64,000 nucleotides of DNA from Yponomeuta sedellus (taxonomy: Eukaryota > Arthropoda > Insecta > Lepidoptera > Yponomeutidae), in NCBI GenBank assembly GCA_934045075.1, contig OW203725.1:17420269-17484268 (forward strand), written 5' to 3'. Below, one piece after another: positions 1 to 12,665 of this stretch. The notes beneath the pieces are model-generated. The model was not told the DNA's origin and made no database searches. It worked only from the letters and a program-made list of their open reading frames with translations. Every line of letters starts with the position of its first letter. Position 1 is the stretch's first letter. The translations under genes were made by a program, and so were the position numbers.

Positions 1-860
1 TTGAGGCGCGTTTTAAAATACTCCCAATTTTGTCAGTCACTCCTCTCACGAAAGGCAGGTAGGCTGGAACTCGCTCGACTGTGTCTGGTTTGACACGTCC
101 TCCGCGACGGACACACCAATTCATGCAAGATACACCAATTCATGCGAAGTGTCAAGCACAGGATTCCCTTACAAGAGGCAGGAGTATACAAGCTTGACTG
201 TGAATGTGGTTCCTCGTACATTGGTCAAACGAAGCGTACCATAGCTGAGCGGGTGAAGTAACATATCGCTGATGTGAAACATAAGCGCTCAGGTAGATCT
301 GCAGTCAGCGAGCATACACTTAGCGGTACCAACCACTTTATACATTTCGATAAAGTTAAAGTTCTAGCCCGAGAAGACCGTTTCTTCCCTAGAATGATAC
401 GCGAGGCAATAGAGATCCGCCGGCATCCAAATTTTAATAGAGATCGTGGTTGGAACATACCGGTAGCATGGGAACCAGTGCTTAAGTGCATGAGACCCCC
501 TTGCTAGAAGTGTGACTGTAGAATAAATAATAAAAATAAATTAAATTTCAATTAATAATCAGTATCTTAAAGTTCATATAAAGTAATTTGTTTATAAATT
601 TAATTTTAACTTCAATTACTAATAATCAATATTGTTGACTTTATATAAAAAATAATTGGTTTGTCTATTTTGGAACGTAACTTCATAATTAACTTTTGTA
701 ATTTTTGCCGAGGGTAGTAAACTAACCGTTAATGATTTCTAAAAGACACCTGTCACCTCAGTCATCCGGGACCACGGCACCTGAAAAAGTGCCGAAACGT
801 TGGAAAATTGTAAAAAATGTAATAAACGAGCATAAATCCGTATAAAAACAGTTTTAATTA
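1..860 (+). mobile_element. Penelope-like retroelement 3' end with GIY-YIG endonuclease remnant
   Basis: In frame 1, about 160-507 reads RIPLQEAGVYKLDCECG, SSYIGQTKRT, then after an in-frame TAA (259-261) SAVSEHTLSGTNHF, DKVKVLAREDRFFPRMI and REAIEIRRHPNFNRDRGW. GVY..C.CG..YIGQT and AREAIEI..H.NNFN are hallmarks of the GIY-YIG nuclease of Penelope-like elements. About 700-850 is a terminal tail shared with 53160-53330 (gagggtagtaaa, cacctcagtcatccg, aagtgcc.aaacgt, gtaataaacgag). Dead copy in an RB1CC1 intron. Confidence 0.85.
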
Positions 861-896
861 CTACTGATAGTGTCAATGAAGCAAACATTACCATAC

Positions 897-1318
897 GAAT
901 ATCTATCTATCTATAATCAGCCCACATCAACCCACTGCTGGGCGTAGGCCTCCTTTTTACTGCGCCATTCCTCACGGTCCTGTGCTAATCTGATCCATTT
1001 CTGACCCGCAATCCTCACGATGTCGTCTGACCATCATGTCGGTGGTCTGCCTACCAACCTCCTTCCCTCCCTTGGCCACCACTCTGATACTGCCTTGGGC
1101 CATTGGCCGTTTTCCCTTCTAGCCAGGTTTCCTGCCCATCTCCACTTTAACTTTGTAATCCGCTTACCAACGTCTTCGACCTTGGTTCTTCGACGAATTT
1201 CTACGTTGAATACGCGGTCCACAAGCGATGTGCCCAGCATGGCACGCTCCATCGCTCTTTGTCCAACTTTTATTTTGTGCATATTTTGCTTGGTATACGA
1301 GTACCTATCATTGAACAA
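897..1318 (-). mobile_element. RTE-type LINE 3' end
   Basis: The minus strand reads KIKVGQRAMERAMLGTSL, RRRTKVEDVGKRITKLKWRW, AGNLARRENGQWPKAV and GRRLVGRPPT, the C-terminal region of insect RTE reverse transcriptases, ending with the gcccagcagtgg motif and a (TAGA)n tail at 897-914. Confidence 0.85.
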
Positions 1319-2110
1319 CTATGCATTTAAGAGTCTCGCCCCTTGACTTACGGAATACAAGTAGTTCTGACCTTATTTGGTAACGCAGAGATCTCGTTAC
1401 GTTTATGCTTATGCTTACTGACTGAGTAGGTATTATTACAAGATGCGTTCGTTTTTAACTGACGATAGCGAATGAAGTGAGGTTTTATTGTGAAATGAAA
1501 CTGATTCAATCCCATTACATCACTGTGGAGCTAGGGGCTGCTACCGTTTCTTGTACGGTTTTATACTATCTATCTACGAAATGGGAAAAACACTTTCATA
1601 TTCGCGATTTCTTTGTGATAAATTTGTACTTATTACGCGTATCAAGGCGACTGGTCATTGCGAGGATTTTAATTACTGACTTCGGAGTCCCTAATCTGTA
1701 TTTTATTTATTTCTATGGAAAATAAAACTGTTGTTTCTTTTTTTAATCTTATTTTATAAGCCATACATCAAAAGATTCTTAAAAAAATAACAATATTGCT
1801 TTAACTTTAGATCTTACTTTAACAATTGGGATTCCTTTTAATGACTATGTTTATCATATTCAGATCTAAGGTTCAGTGCGCCTGTGATGAATATTTAAAA
1901 TCCATCTGTCTTAATTGTCTTGAAATATTACATCGTGTGCCAAGACACCTCGATAAATTATTGTCGTTCCACGATTGAACGTTCTATTTTAAGTAAACTT
2001 CAATCCGTGGGAAAAACACCATATGGTCATACAGCGCACGGTATAAATCAACTGCGGTGTATGTAAAAGCCGATATATCTCCAAGGTCCATGGAGATAGA
2101 AGGTCAGCTC
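1319..2110. other. intron sequence, no feature recognised
   Basis: AT-rich RB1CC1 intron. No gene, known repeat end or strong inverted repeat was seen. Confidence 0.5.
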
Positions 2111-2129
2111 GCGATATTGGTTTAGGTAC

Positions 2130-2390
2130 GTCGTCGTAGTCAGGCTATACTAGTCCACTGCTGGACACAGCCCTCCCCTAAAGAACGCCACGTTGTGCTA
2201 TCATAGGGGGTAATGCCCATAAACCCCACGCTGGGCATGCGGGTTGGGATCGCAGTTCGGTGGAATTGTACTGCAGGGGGGGCGCTGCTGCCCACCCCCC
2301 GGTTTGTGTCCTTTAGTCTCCTTTTACGACACCCGCGGAAAGAATTGGGTTGGTGGTATTCTCTAGGCCGACACCACACAGCAGGTTTAG
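2130..2390 (-). mobile_element. RTE LINE 3' tail and adjoining unclassified repeat
   Basis: 2139-2210 is the minus-strand RTE ending (LGEGCVQQWTSIA-like). 2211-2385 (cccataaaccccacgctgggc, gtttgtgtcctttagtctcc) is a separate interspersed repeat that I cannot name. Confidence 0.6.
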
Positions 2391-2582
2391 GTACGACTGA
2401 GACTGATTATAAGTAGATTTTAGACCATCGCAACGGCCAAACACTATCGTTTAACCAGCATTGTATGTAGATACAACCATTGAATTTATTAAATTCGATG
2501 ATACACCTCTGACAAACGTCTCCCACAGTGCTCACTAGCGCCACCAATGGAAAGAAATCATAACTTACATTATTTTTAATGC

Positions 2583-2722
2583 AAGGACAATTTTAAAAAC
2601 CTATTTAGAGGCTAAATATTCCACCCATGCCGAGATTTGAACCCATTCCCGGCATGGGTGAAATTTTTAGCCTCTAAATAGGTTTTTAAAATTGTCCTTA
2701 GCACGCGTTAGTGCATTAAAAA
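2583..2722. mobile_element. tRNA-SINE, truncated fold-back (tail-outward) copy
   Basis: A minus-strand SINE tail (aacctatttagaggcta, cacccatgccg) runs directly into its own reverse complement (cggcatgggtg, tagcctctaaatagg, gtccttagcac). Both outer ends are the SINE 3' tail. Confidence 0.8.
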
Positions 2723-3000
2723 TAATATAATCATGTGGGTACAGCGATATCATTCCGATGTAAAACCTAACTGCAAAGTAGGTACTTGGGGCTGCAAGTG
2801 ATGCAAATTACTTCAGCCAGATGTCGCTGCCTGTACGTAATACAGAGAATATTGTAAAGAGGTTCGAAATTTCGCTGATGCCGGTGAGTCGCCCATTAGC
2901 TTAGTTGGAAAGAGCGCTGGCACGGATAGCCAGAGGTCGCGGCTTCGAATCTCGCCATGGGTGGAATTTTTAGCCTCTAAATAGGTTTTTAAAATCATAA
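2723..3000 (+). mobile_element. tRNA-derived SINE (family A), nearly full length
   Basis: Layout of the family on its sense strand: 5' module (atcatgtgggtacagcg through acagagaatattg), tRNA-like head with box A (TAGCTTAGTTGG here; TAGCTCAGTTGG elsewhere) and box B (ggcttcgaatc here, degraded), then tail gaatttttagcctctaaatag..ttttaaaa. The anticodon-arm-like hairpin is ctggcacggatagccag. Confidence 0.85.
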
Positions 3001-3264
3001 ATTGTTGTAAGATACTTTAAATTTTTCAAAAAATTTACGTTAAATCCTAACAACTGTGATAAATATTTTTAGAGTCATACAGTCTCAGTCTGTATAGAAA
3101 TACACAGTCTAGAACCTAGAAGTAAACAACAACGATTGTAATCGATTTCCGCTAAAAACATGCATGGCAAAAATGCTTTAAAGTCTTGGATTCTTGGATC
3201 TAGGTTCTTATCAGTAGGTTCAAAAAAATCTCTTTGTGGTTAAAATAAACATTTTGTATTTGTA

Positions 3265-4557
3265 CATAGGCTGCTACTTATGTATGCGGAATCTGGGACG
3301 CCAATAATTTTAAACGCAACGTCTGACCTCCATGGTCAAATTCGTGCTTTTTTTACTACTGGCCGCTAATATTTTTCTCTTATATACGTTAGTGTTTTGT
3401 TTTTGTTGGGTTTAAAATGTCATATCGCTGAAAAAATGGAACTCACTCGTGAAAATATTCGTGCTATGATTTATTACGATTTTCGACGTGGTTTAACGCA
3501 ACAACAGTGCGTAGATCAATTAACTTCGACTTTTGGTGGTGAAGCTCCATCAAAAACGACTGTGTATCACTGGTTTAGTGAGTTTAATCGCGGGTGCAGT
3601 AAGCTCACGGACGAAGTTAAAGAAGGTCGCCCGAAATCAGTGGTTGTGCCACAAAATATTGAAGCTGTGCGAAAACTAATAATGCAAGACTGCCATGTTA
3701 CGTATCGCGAGATAGAGGCTATTTTGGGCATATGTATGACGAACATTCATAGGATATTACATGAACATTTGTCTGTAAAAAAGATTTGTTCGCGTTGGAT
3801 GGATGGAAAAAATTCAACGGAGGCGACTCAAAATCTGTTTATAATATCTACGCAGGTGACGAATCCTGGATCTACGCGTTCGATCCCGAAACTAAACAAC
3901 AATCAACAGTTTGGGTGTTTCAAAATGAGCCGAGCCCTACGAAAGTGGCTCGTGCAAAAAGCACTGTAAAGCAAATGGTGGCCTGCTTTTTTGGTATTAA
4001 TGGCCATATAGCTACAATACCACTGGAGAATCGCAGAACGGTTAATTCGGAGTGGTACACGACCATTTGTTTGCCGGAAGTATTTAAAGAAATACGCCAA
4101 AACAACCAGCGACGCAGAATCATACTGTTACGGGCTAGGGTTCTGGATTTGGATGTAAAACGCCAATGACAACTTCTTAGGATTTATTGACAATGCCAGC
4201 TGTCATACATCTCGGGAAACAACTACATTTTTGGATGGTCAAAAAATTGAATTGATGGGTCATCCACCGTACAGCCCTGATTTGGCTCCCAATGATTTCT
4301 ATTTATTCCCAAATGTAAAGAATAAATTACGTGGTCAACGATTTTCGACCCGTGAAGATGCCGTAGATGCGTTCAAACAGCTCGTTTTGGAGATACCTCA
4401 ATCAGAGTGGAAAAAGTGTTTTACAAATTGGTTTCATCGAATGCAAAAGTGCATCGATCATAGTGGAGAATACTTTGAAAAACAATAAAATCATATTTAG
4501 CCATATACATACATTTGTTTATTATTTCTATTCCGCATACATAAGTAGCAGCCCTCG
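3265..4557 (+). mobile_element. mariner transposon, 1,293 bp, both TIRs and TA target site present
   Basis: TIRs at 3265-3291 and 4531-4557 share GGCTGCTACTTATGTATG and the following CGGAA; over 27 bp they differ at two bases. TA dinucleotides lie outside both (3263-3264, 4558-4559). The internal transposase starts MELTRENIRAMIYYDF near 3436 and keeps the helix-turn-helix region, the first catalytic Asp in GDESWIY, the second in DNASCHTS and the third in YSPDLAPNDF, the D,D34D signature. Confidence 0.93.
3436..4488 (+). pseudogene. mariner transposase, frameshifted
   Basis: The reading frame is intact from METhionine 3436 to about 3800 (..HLSVKKICSRW), then an internal deletion of roughly 60 bases and a shift move it to another frame (GDESWIYAFDPETKQQ, to about 4130). 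An insertion-like stretch with stops (4125-4170) follows before FIDNASCHTS and the C-terminus YFEKQ at 4488. No functional transposase can be made; the element could only move in trans. Confidence 0.88.
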
Positions 4558-4772
4558 TATTTATTATTATTTTTTATTGATTTGGGCTAAAAAAATTTTT
4601 TTACGTTCTAAATAAATTTTAAAGAAAACACACACTATTTTAAATTATGTTTAGACGTTTTTGAGTGTCTTAGTGTCTAGCGATCAATATAAAAAATATC
4701 GTTAGTCAAGACGATTACGTACAAGCCATAATTTGGCTAGAATTAAAATATTCAATATGGACCCTTTTTCAG

Positions 4773-4987
4773 CCTGAACGAAGTGCTAGAGTCGCTGGGC
4801 AAGATCCCCATACTGCCGGCGCTCCGTCTGAACGCGGAGGCCCATCGTTTCTCCGCCTTCGACGTTTTCGAAGAGGCAGACTTCGAAGGGCACTACCACA
4901 AAATAAGCGCGCATCTAGATCAGAGCTCCGAGAACAAAGGCTATCAGGATTTCGGAGTTGAGGCGTTCAAGATGTCGGAGGAAGATG
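4773..4987 (+). CDS. RB1CC1: RB1CC1 exon A (71 codons)
   Basis: First coding exon inside the window. The acceptor follows a pyrimidine tract (ccctttttcag) and the donor is gtaaga. The reading frame is LNEVLESLGKIPILPALRL at the start and an acidic EDFEG/HYHKISAHLDQ-like stretch later, ending KMSEEDG. One G remains for the next exon. The IPILPAL segment fits the mid-region of FIP200 before the conserved helices. The open frame runs on to 5280 only as intron read-through. Confidence 0.85.
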
Positions 4988-7900
4988 GTAAGAAATCAGA
5001 AACTAATATCAACAAAAAATATACGGTCTGTGGATGTGGATGGCAAGGGTCAGTGAGAAATGAAATTTGGGGGAAAAGGCCTATACCCAGCTGTGGGCGG
5101 GGTTGGCTGATGATGATGAATCAATCTTTTCATTGTATATATGTAATTAAAATGAAACGTCATCGGCATTCTTACGGTGACTGGTCTATAGCAGTTAGTT
5201 ACTTTGTCCTGTGGTTTCCGCACTTGTACTCTTTCCACAAAGTGTACAAATTAAAGAGTAAAATAAAGTTAAGTATTTAAAAACCTAAAAACCTATTTAG
5301 AGGCTAAAAATTTCACCCATGCCGGGATTCGAACCCGCAACCTCTGGCTATCCGTACCAGCGCTCTACCAATTGAGCCAATGGGCGACTCACGACATCAG
5401 TGAAATTTCGAACCTCTTTACAATATTCTCTGTATTACGTACAGGCAGCGACATCTGACTTAAGCAAATTGCATTACTTACAGCCCCGACTACCTACTTT
5501 GCAGTTAGGTTTAACATCGGAACGATATCACTGTACCCACATGATTACACTATTTTTATTTTTAATGCACTAACCCGTGCTAAGGAACAAATTTAAAAAC
5601 CTATTTAGAGGCTAAAAATTTCACCCATGCCGGGATTCGAACCCGCAACCTCTGGCTATCCGTACCAGCGCTCTACCAATTGAGCCAATGGGCGACTCAC
5701 GACATCAGTGAAATTTCGAACCTCTTTACAATATTCTCTGTATTACGTACAGGCAGCGACATCTGACTTAAGCAAATTGCATTACTTACAGCCCCGACTA
5801 CCTACTTTGCAGTTAGGTTTAACATCGGAACGATATCACTGTACCCACATGATTACACTATTTTTATTTTTAATGCACTAACCCGTGCTAAGGAACAAAT
5901 TTAAAAACCTATTTAGAGGCTAAAAATTTCACCCATGCCGGGATTCGAACCCGCAACCTCTGGCTATCCGTACCAGCGCTCTACCAATTGAGCCAATGGG
6001 CGACTCACGACATCAGTGAAATTTCGAACCTCTTTACAATATTCTCTGTATTACGTACAGGCAGCGACATCTGACTTAAGCAAATTGCATTACTTACAGC
6101 CCCGACTACCTACTTTGCAGTTAGGTTTTAACATCGGAACGATATCACTGTACCCACATGATTACACTATTTTTATTTTTAATGCACTAACCCGTGCTAA
6201 GGAACAAATTTAAAAACCTATTTAGAGGCTAAAAATTTCACCCATGCCGGGATTCGAACCCGCAACCTCTGGCTATCCGTACCAGCGCTCTACCAATTGA
6301 GCCAATGGGCGACTCACGACATCAGTGAAATTTCGAACCTCTTTACAATATTCTCTGTATTACGTACAGGCAGCGACATCTGACTTAAGCAAATTGCATT
6401 ACTTACAGCCCCGACTACCTACTTTGCAGTTAGGTTTTAACATCGGAACGATATCACTGTACCCACATGATTACACTATTTTTATTTTTAATGCACTAAC
6501 CCGTGCTAAGGAACAAATTTAAAAACCTATTTAGAGGCTAAAAATTTCACCCATGCCGGGATTCGAACCCGCAACCTCTGGCTATCCGTATCCGTGGCTA
6601 TCCGTGCCAGAGGTTGCGGGTTCGAATCCCGGCATGGGTGAAATTTTTAGCCTCTAAATAGGTTTTTAAATTTGTTTTTAGCACGGGTTAGTGCATTAAA
6701 AATAAAAATAGTATAAAGTAAAGTATTGTTCAGACTTTTTGTCTGTGTTCGTTAATTTCTCTCACTTAATAGCAAATGTACTGTCATTTCATTAAAAAGA
6801 TGTACTGTGCTTAATCAAAGGTAGTTAATGGTCTTCGTTTTCGCTCATACTTATAATAAAGTTTCGCTACCGGTTTCTTGAACTTTTGTATAAACTGTAG
6901 CCTCATAGTTGGGCCATTGCACGTAGCAGGGCTGTGAGGTCACTCCAGCCAGCCAATCTCTTTCCAAAAGGCCAGCAGTGGTCTATAGTAATTCTTCGTA
7001 CCTACTTACTACACACATCATTCACAAATATACACTCATCGCACCTTTTCAGACACCAGTGGCTGAAACCCGAATCCAAGACTCCGGTCGTACTGCTGAG
7101 CAGACACACACATAGACACACACTTACATACATACATCTTACTTTCTTTTATATAAGTGTTACAAACATGTGTATTTTTTGATACAAACGTTTAATGTAC
7201 ACATGATGATGACGCGTCGAATATGATACCGCTCTTTTGTAGAACGGGAGGCCTGGAAACCTAAGATGCAGATCTTTTGATCTAGTTTAGGCTCCAGTCT
7301 TTCCACAAATAGTGCATTCTGTTGTATTGTATAATTTATCCAATGTTTTTTTGTGTACGAATGTAATTTGTGGGCAGAAAAATAAACTATTATCTTATAG
7401 TAATGATACCGCTTTATAGCTGCAAATCCTCTCTTTTAGTTTTCGGAAACCAAAAGCAACAGGGCTCGGCTGAGTCAAAACCCGACGCCCAGTCCACAGA
7501 GGGCCAGCAGCCAATAGAGGAGTCTGACGAAGGCGTCACCTTTAAGGCGCAATCCTACGAGAGCAACAAGGAAGACCCTACGTTGCTGCACTGGATCCTC
7601 GCGCAGGGAAACAAAGCGTCGCTCCAGGATATACTGGACTACTGCCAGAAGGGGCTATCGTTGGTAAGTAGCTTTGGTTTTGATGGTAAAGCGAGTCAAG
7701 GTTCGATCTTATTAGAGGAACAACTCAGTAGTTGCAAAGTTTACAAAAGTTGAATTGAAAAGAACACTATTAGCTTAAGTTCGGAATCAGTTACGTGATT
7801 TGGTGTTGGAAGAGTCCGACCAAGTTACCTTATCGAAGATAAATTCATAAATGTTGAATGAAAATACATGATAGACTTAATAGGCCAGTAGAAAGTCACA

Positions 7901-10900
7901 GTAAGAAGTGGTGTTTTAATGCTTTTGTCTTTATATAAGGGTGCAATTAAGAAAATATCAAAAAAGGTAGGTAACACGAGATCATCTCGGGACATCTTTT
8001 GACAGCTAAAGTTAAGACAAATAAGACAACATTAAATTTTGCATCTAACGAGTGCAGAAACTTAAAAGTTCGGTCTAGCAATATAGTAAATGAGGTTTTT
8101 CCCCAATGTAAATAACTGGAATATAGGATTGATCTTTTTAATGCACTAACCCGTGGTAAGGACAATTTAAAAAAGCTATTTACAGGTTCGAGTCCCGGCA
8201 TGGGTGGAATTTTTAGCCCCTAAATAGTTTTTTTTTAATATAGTGAGTTTTGATCATCACCAGCGGAGTATAGCAGGTTATAAAAATCTCTAGAAGTGTT
8301 AACATTAACATGCTTGAAAGTGTTTATGTTTTTATTGGCGTCTCTTTTCAACCATCTCTTTCCATTAGATCGACGCGGAGCCCCTGAAAGAGCGAGAGGC
8401 AGAACTGTGCAACATTCTGAAGTACGCGAATGTTCATGGCCTGAAGCAGATCAAGGGAATCGAGGACCGCCTTTACGGACTTGACCAGCTGCTCAGTGAC
8501 GTGAAGAAGCTAGAGAGAGACCAGCACGATCAGGCCACTTCTCTAATACAGGTGGGTCAAAAGGGGTCAAAGTAAACTGGATGGTGTCAATTTACTAGAT
8601 AATTCGCTATTTGTTTTTTCACTTGAATAATTATTGTAGTTAAACTATCGGGATGGTCGAAAAGTCTTGGATGAAACGAAATGGAGTCAGTTGAAATTTT
8701 GTCGTAACAAAAAGGTTCTGTATCTTTGTAGAGAACTTTTTGTGTAATTTTACACTATGTTAATTTTTAATTTTCAACGGTTTTAAGTGATGCGGTGTGG
8801 ACTTTTTTATTGTTTTTGTACAGAACGACTTTTAATTAAAACAGAAAAGACACAATAAATATGGAACAGGTAAAATTACATTTTTTTTTCTAGAAATGTT
8901 TCCGTCAACTATTGAGTATATAAAGTTTTGAATTTTCGAAATAATGTTTCTTTCCTTCCTTTCCAGAAGTTAAACTATTCACGATCATAGAATCGTTTAA
9001 CTGTTAGGTTGTCGGGGATTTAAAGCTATTATTTTCTATATTTTTATGCCTATACAATATTAAAAAGTAAAACAATAAAATGTTGTGGTTTCACACAGTG
9101 AGATATGAATAAAAGATAGTGCTCCTGCAATCGAAAAATTCGTTATCTTTGAATTATTTTTTCAAATAAAGGTCTTTACCTCATTGCGGGTTGAATATTG
9201 ATAGTATTCTACTGATATGAATTTGCACGCAAAATGGTGGTTAACGTGGTACCTACTTGCCTGTTGTTGCCCTTTACTTGCCCTTTGTTGCTACTTGTGT
9301 TCCGGTGTTTATTAATTTTATTATGTACCTACTGTGTAACGATTGTACATGCATACACACATTAGTGACATAAACAATTAAAATAATAATATGTATGTGT
9401 GAATGTTACACATACATTTTGTATTGTATGTATTGTATGTATGTGTGAATGTTACACATACATATTATGATTTTTATTTAATTGTTTATTTCACTAATTA
9501 GTAAATGTAGAAGGGCGTGCTTAATGCAAGAAGTATTCTCTTCCACCAAACCTTACTTACATACAAACATACCAATTATTATCTACCTGTGATGTCCTAC
9601 AGAGCTGATACATGGACAATCACGAAAGCACTGGTCCACCAGTTCGAAGTCGCTAGGATTCGTAACGAATGCATCCGACGGAGAACCAAAGTTATCGACA
9701 TAGCTCAGAGAATCAGCAAGCTAAAGTGTCAGTGGCCATATCTCACGAAGAACCGACAGCCGTTGGAGTAAACGCCTTCTTGAGTGGAGACCGCGACTCG
9801 GCAAACGTAGTGTAGGGCGCCCTCCGACTAGGTGGGATGACGATCTGCGAAAAACTGTAGGCAGATGCTGGATGCGGCAAGCTAAAGACAGGGCGCTATG
9901 GCGCTTATTAGGGGAGGGCTATGCCCAGCAGTGGACTAATATAGCCTGAAGAAGAAGAAGATACTAATTATTGTAGAAAAAAAATCGGAAGGAAAGTCCT
10001 CAGTTCGCCGAGAGCAACGATTATGGTTGATTTAAATTCACATCAATCAATCAACCTGTTCTCGTCCACCTCTGGACTTAGGCCTCCCCCAAGGCACGCC
10101 ACTTCCTTCTATCCTCGGCCATCCTCATCCAGCCACTGCAAGCAATCTGCCAAATGTAAAGAGTAGATCAAATTGTTAAACGATGAGATGTTAATAGATG
10201 AATGAAATTAGATCCGTTCGTTATCAGCCCTTGTATGTCCCTACTGCTGGGGCACGGGTCTCTTCCTGCATCGCAGGAAGCTTAGGCCATACTCCACCAA
10301 CGGGGGCCAAGTTTGGGTTAGTGGAGGATTGTAAGGAATTGGATTATTAACCACAATAGTACCAAGTCTTTATTACCACGCGTGCCCACCGCGGATTGGC
10401 AATTTCAAGCGCTGAGGTATTTGAATACCTCAGACACTCAGGTTTCCTCACGATGTTTTCTTTCACCGTTGGCGAATGGTATTATTACTAAAACCTCACA
10501 ATGTATACAACTTAGAAAACAGTCATTGGTACCTGCCCGCACTGGGAATGTAACCCGAGTCTCCCGCCTCCGAGTCCATTGGTCTACCCCGGTATACCAA
10601 TGGACCAATGGTATAAATAAATATTATAATTTTCTCAAGATACACAAACAGTACCCGAAATCGACGTGGAGTGCATGCAACTACTAATGAATGTGCAGCG
10701 AAAGCTTTCTGTTACGTTCGTAGGCTGTGGCAGATCCTAGTCATGTGTGATCTTTGTGTGTGTGTGTGTGTGTGAGGGTGTGTGTGTGTGTGTGTGTGTG
10801 TATATAATTTTTTCCCGTGACGTTGGCAGAACCGTGAGCGCGTGAGCACGGCGTGCGACCCGTCAGTGCTGCCAACGCTTGTGCAGTCTCACCGCTGCCA

Positions 10901-12625
10901 GCTCGAGAAGCTGCTGCGGAACCATCAGGTGCTGGTCGACATCCGCCGCCGCATCCATAAGTCCAAGGACGAGCTCTCACACATACTCAAGGCGCGGCTC
11001 GAGTAAGTTTTACTGTCTCAAAATTCAAGGAACGACCACGTAAGATAACCGGGTCGAGGAAGCTCTACTATTTTAAAATTCACGGAACGACCACATACTT
11101 GGATCGAGTAAGTTCTACTTAACATGATTAAACATAACAGGAAATAAACTAACGCATGTTACCCGGTGGGGTAGGCAGAGACCAGTGTCTGCCACTTGCC
11201 GCGAAGAAAAAGCGTGAAGGAGGAAAGATTGGAAACCGGTGATATAAATCGTTTAAATACGGAAATCTATAATGCCTCTCAAGTTATTTACTCGTTTTAG
11301 GTCATTCATCTCATCAACCCGTTATACCTTATCCTATATCCCCACTGCTGGAGCATGGGTCTCTTCATGCATCGCAGAAAGGTTAGGCTATGCTCCACCA
11401 CGGGTGCCAAGTCCGGCTTTCTGGAGGATTAAGGATAAGACAGCGGCGAGCCTTACTGCCAGAAGTTATCATGCCGCCAATAAGGCCTCTGACATGGCTT
11501 AATGACTGCAATTACATGACAGCCGGCACCATCGGATTAACGTGCCTTGTGAAACTGTATATAACACTGTTAATGAAAGAAAATTACTGGTACATTTCGC
11601 TCACCATATTGAGTGAGCGAGGGGCAAATGACAAAAAGTATTTATTGCTATGAAAAGGTATGCTGAAATAAATCAAGAAATCCAAATTTATTTTAAGGTG
11701 AAGAATTTATATTCTGTTTTTTTGAATGTCAATGTGCCTCTGAAAAGTTAGTCGCTGCCTTCGAGTCCATTTGTAGCTGAGAAAAAGGTAGCGAAAATAA
11801 ACTCCACTCTGACCATGTTTTCTCAATTAGTCTTAATCACACGTCAGTTGCTATCTACATGATAATGATTCCACGATTAACATCAATTACTTTGACTGCC
11901 AAAATATTTGTTACTTTTCTTACAAAAGTAGGAAAAAACATTAATGCTGGGGCACATACCAACAGCACTCGACAAATATTTATTGAGTCGGTTGTTCTAT
12001 GAAACATACGGTATCGCTAGCACAATTTAAAACTTGAATATTTCCAATTTAGTTATCCATCATGGAGGGTCCGATCTTATCTAAAGCATTTTCTTTGCGT
12101 GCGTGCCGAGATGCGATGAAATCGATTACAGAATACATATAAGTGCAGTAGGCACAAAATCCCTATTTCGAGCGAGATACTTTAATTTCATCGCATCTCG
12201 GAACGCAAGGTACGTACATATTACAATGACAGAAAATATTAAATTATGCTAGCGATACAGCATGCTCCACGTAAGTCAGCAGCCTTGAGCATGCTATACT
12301 CTGTCCCTAGGGCGGTGCTGACGATCGAGAACTCGATGTCCGTTCAAGACGCGCACCACATGCTGAGCTTCCAGTGCTTCAACCGGCTGGCGCGGTACTT
12401 CGACATAGTGGGGCAGCTGCACCGCGCGCCCGCCGTCTTCGTCCGCGCCGTGCACGAAGTGGCCCGACGCCGCGCCTTCTCGCACGCCTTCCTGCAGGTC
12501 AGAGAGAGAAAGAGACTGTGTGTGTGCGTGCGTGAGAGACAGAGAGAGAGAGAGAGAGAACGCCACGCCTTCTCGCACGCCTTCCTGTAGGTCAGAGAGA
12601 GAAAGGGAGTGTGTGTGTGCGTGCG

Positions 12626-12665
<40 letters not shown>

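Noticed and set aside
780..830. Complete hammerhead ribozyme in the Penelope tail
   Set aside because: A GGCAC/GTGCC stem and GAAACGT are present but no CUGANGA precedes the stem.
2900..2975. Possible tRNA gene (also 15150-15215, 24100-24170, 50570-50640 and others)
   Set aside because: All have box A and box B but an atypical anticodon loop, and all are embedded in the same repeated SINE with identical flanks; they are tRNA-derived, not tRNA genes.
5291..6524. CRISPR-like or satellite array
   Set aside because: Units are about 308 bp, identical throughout with no unique spacers, and each is a whole SINE.
10741..10980. 79-codon minus-strand open frame
   Set aside because: Antisense of exon D plus a CA microsatellite.
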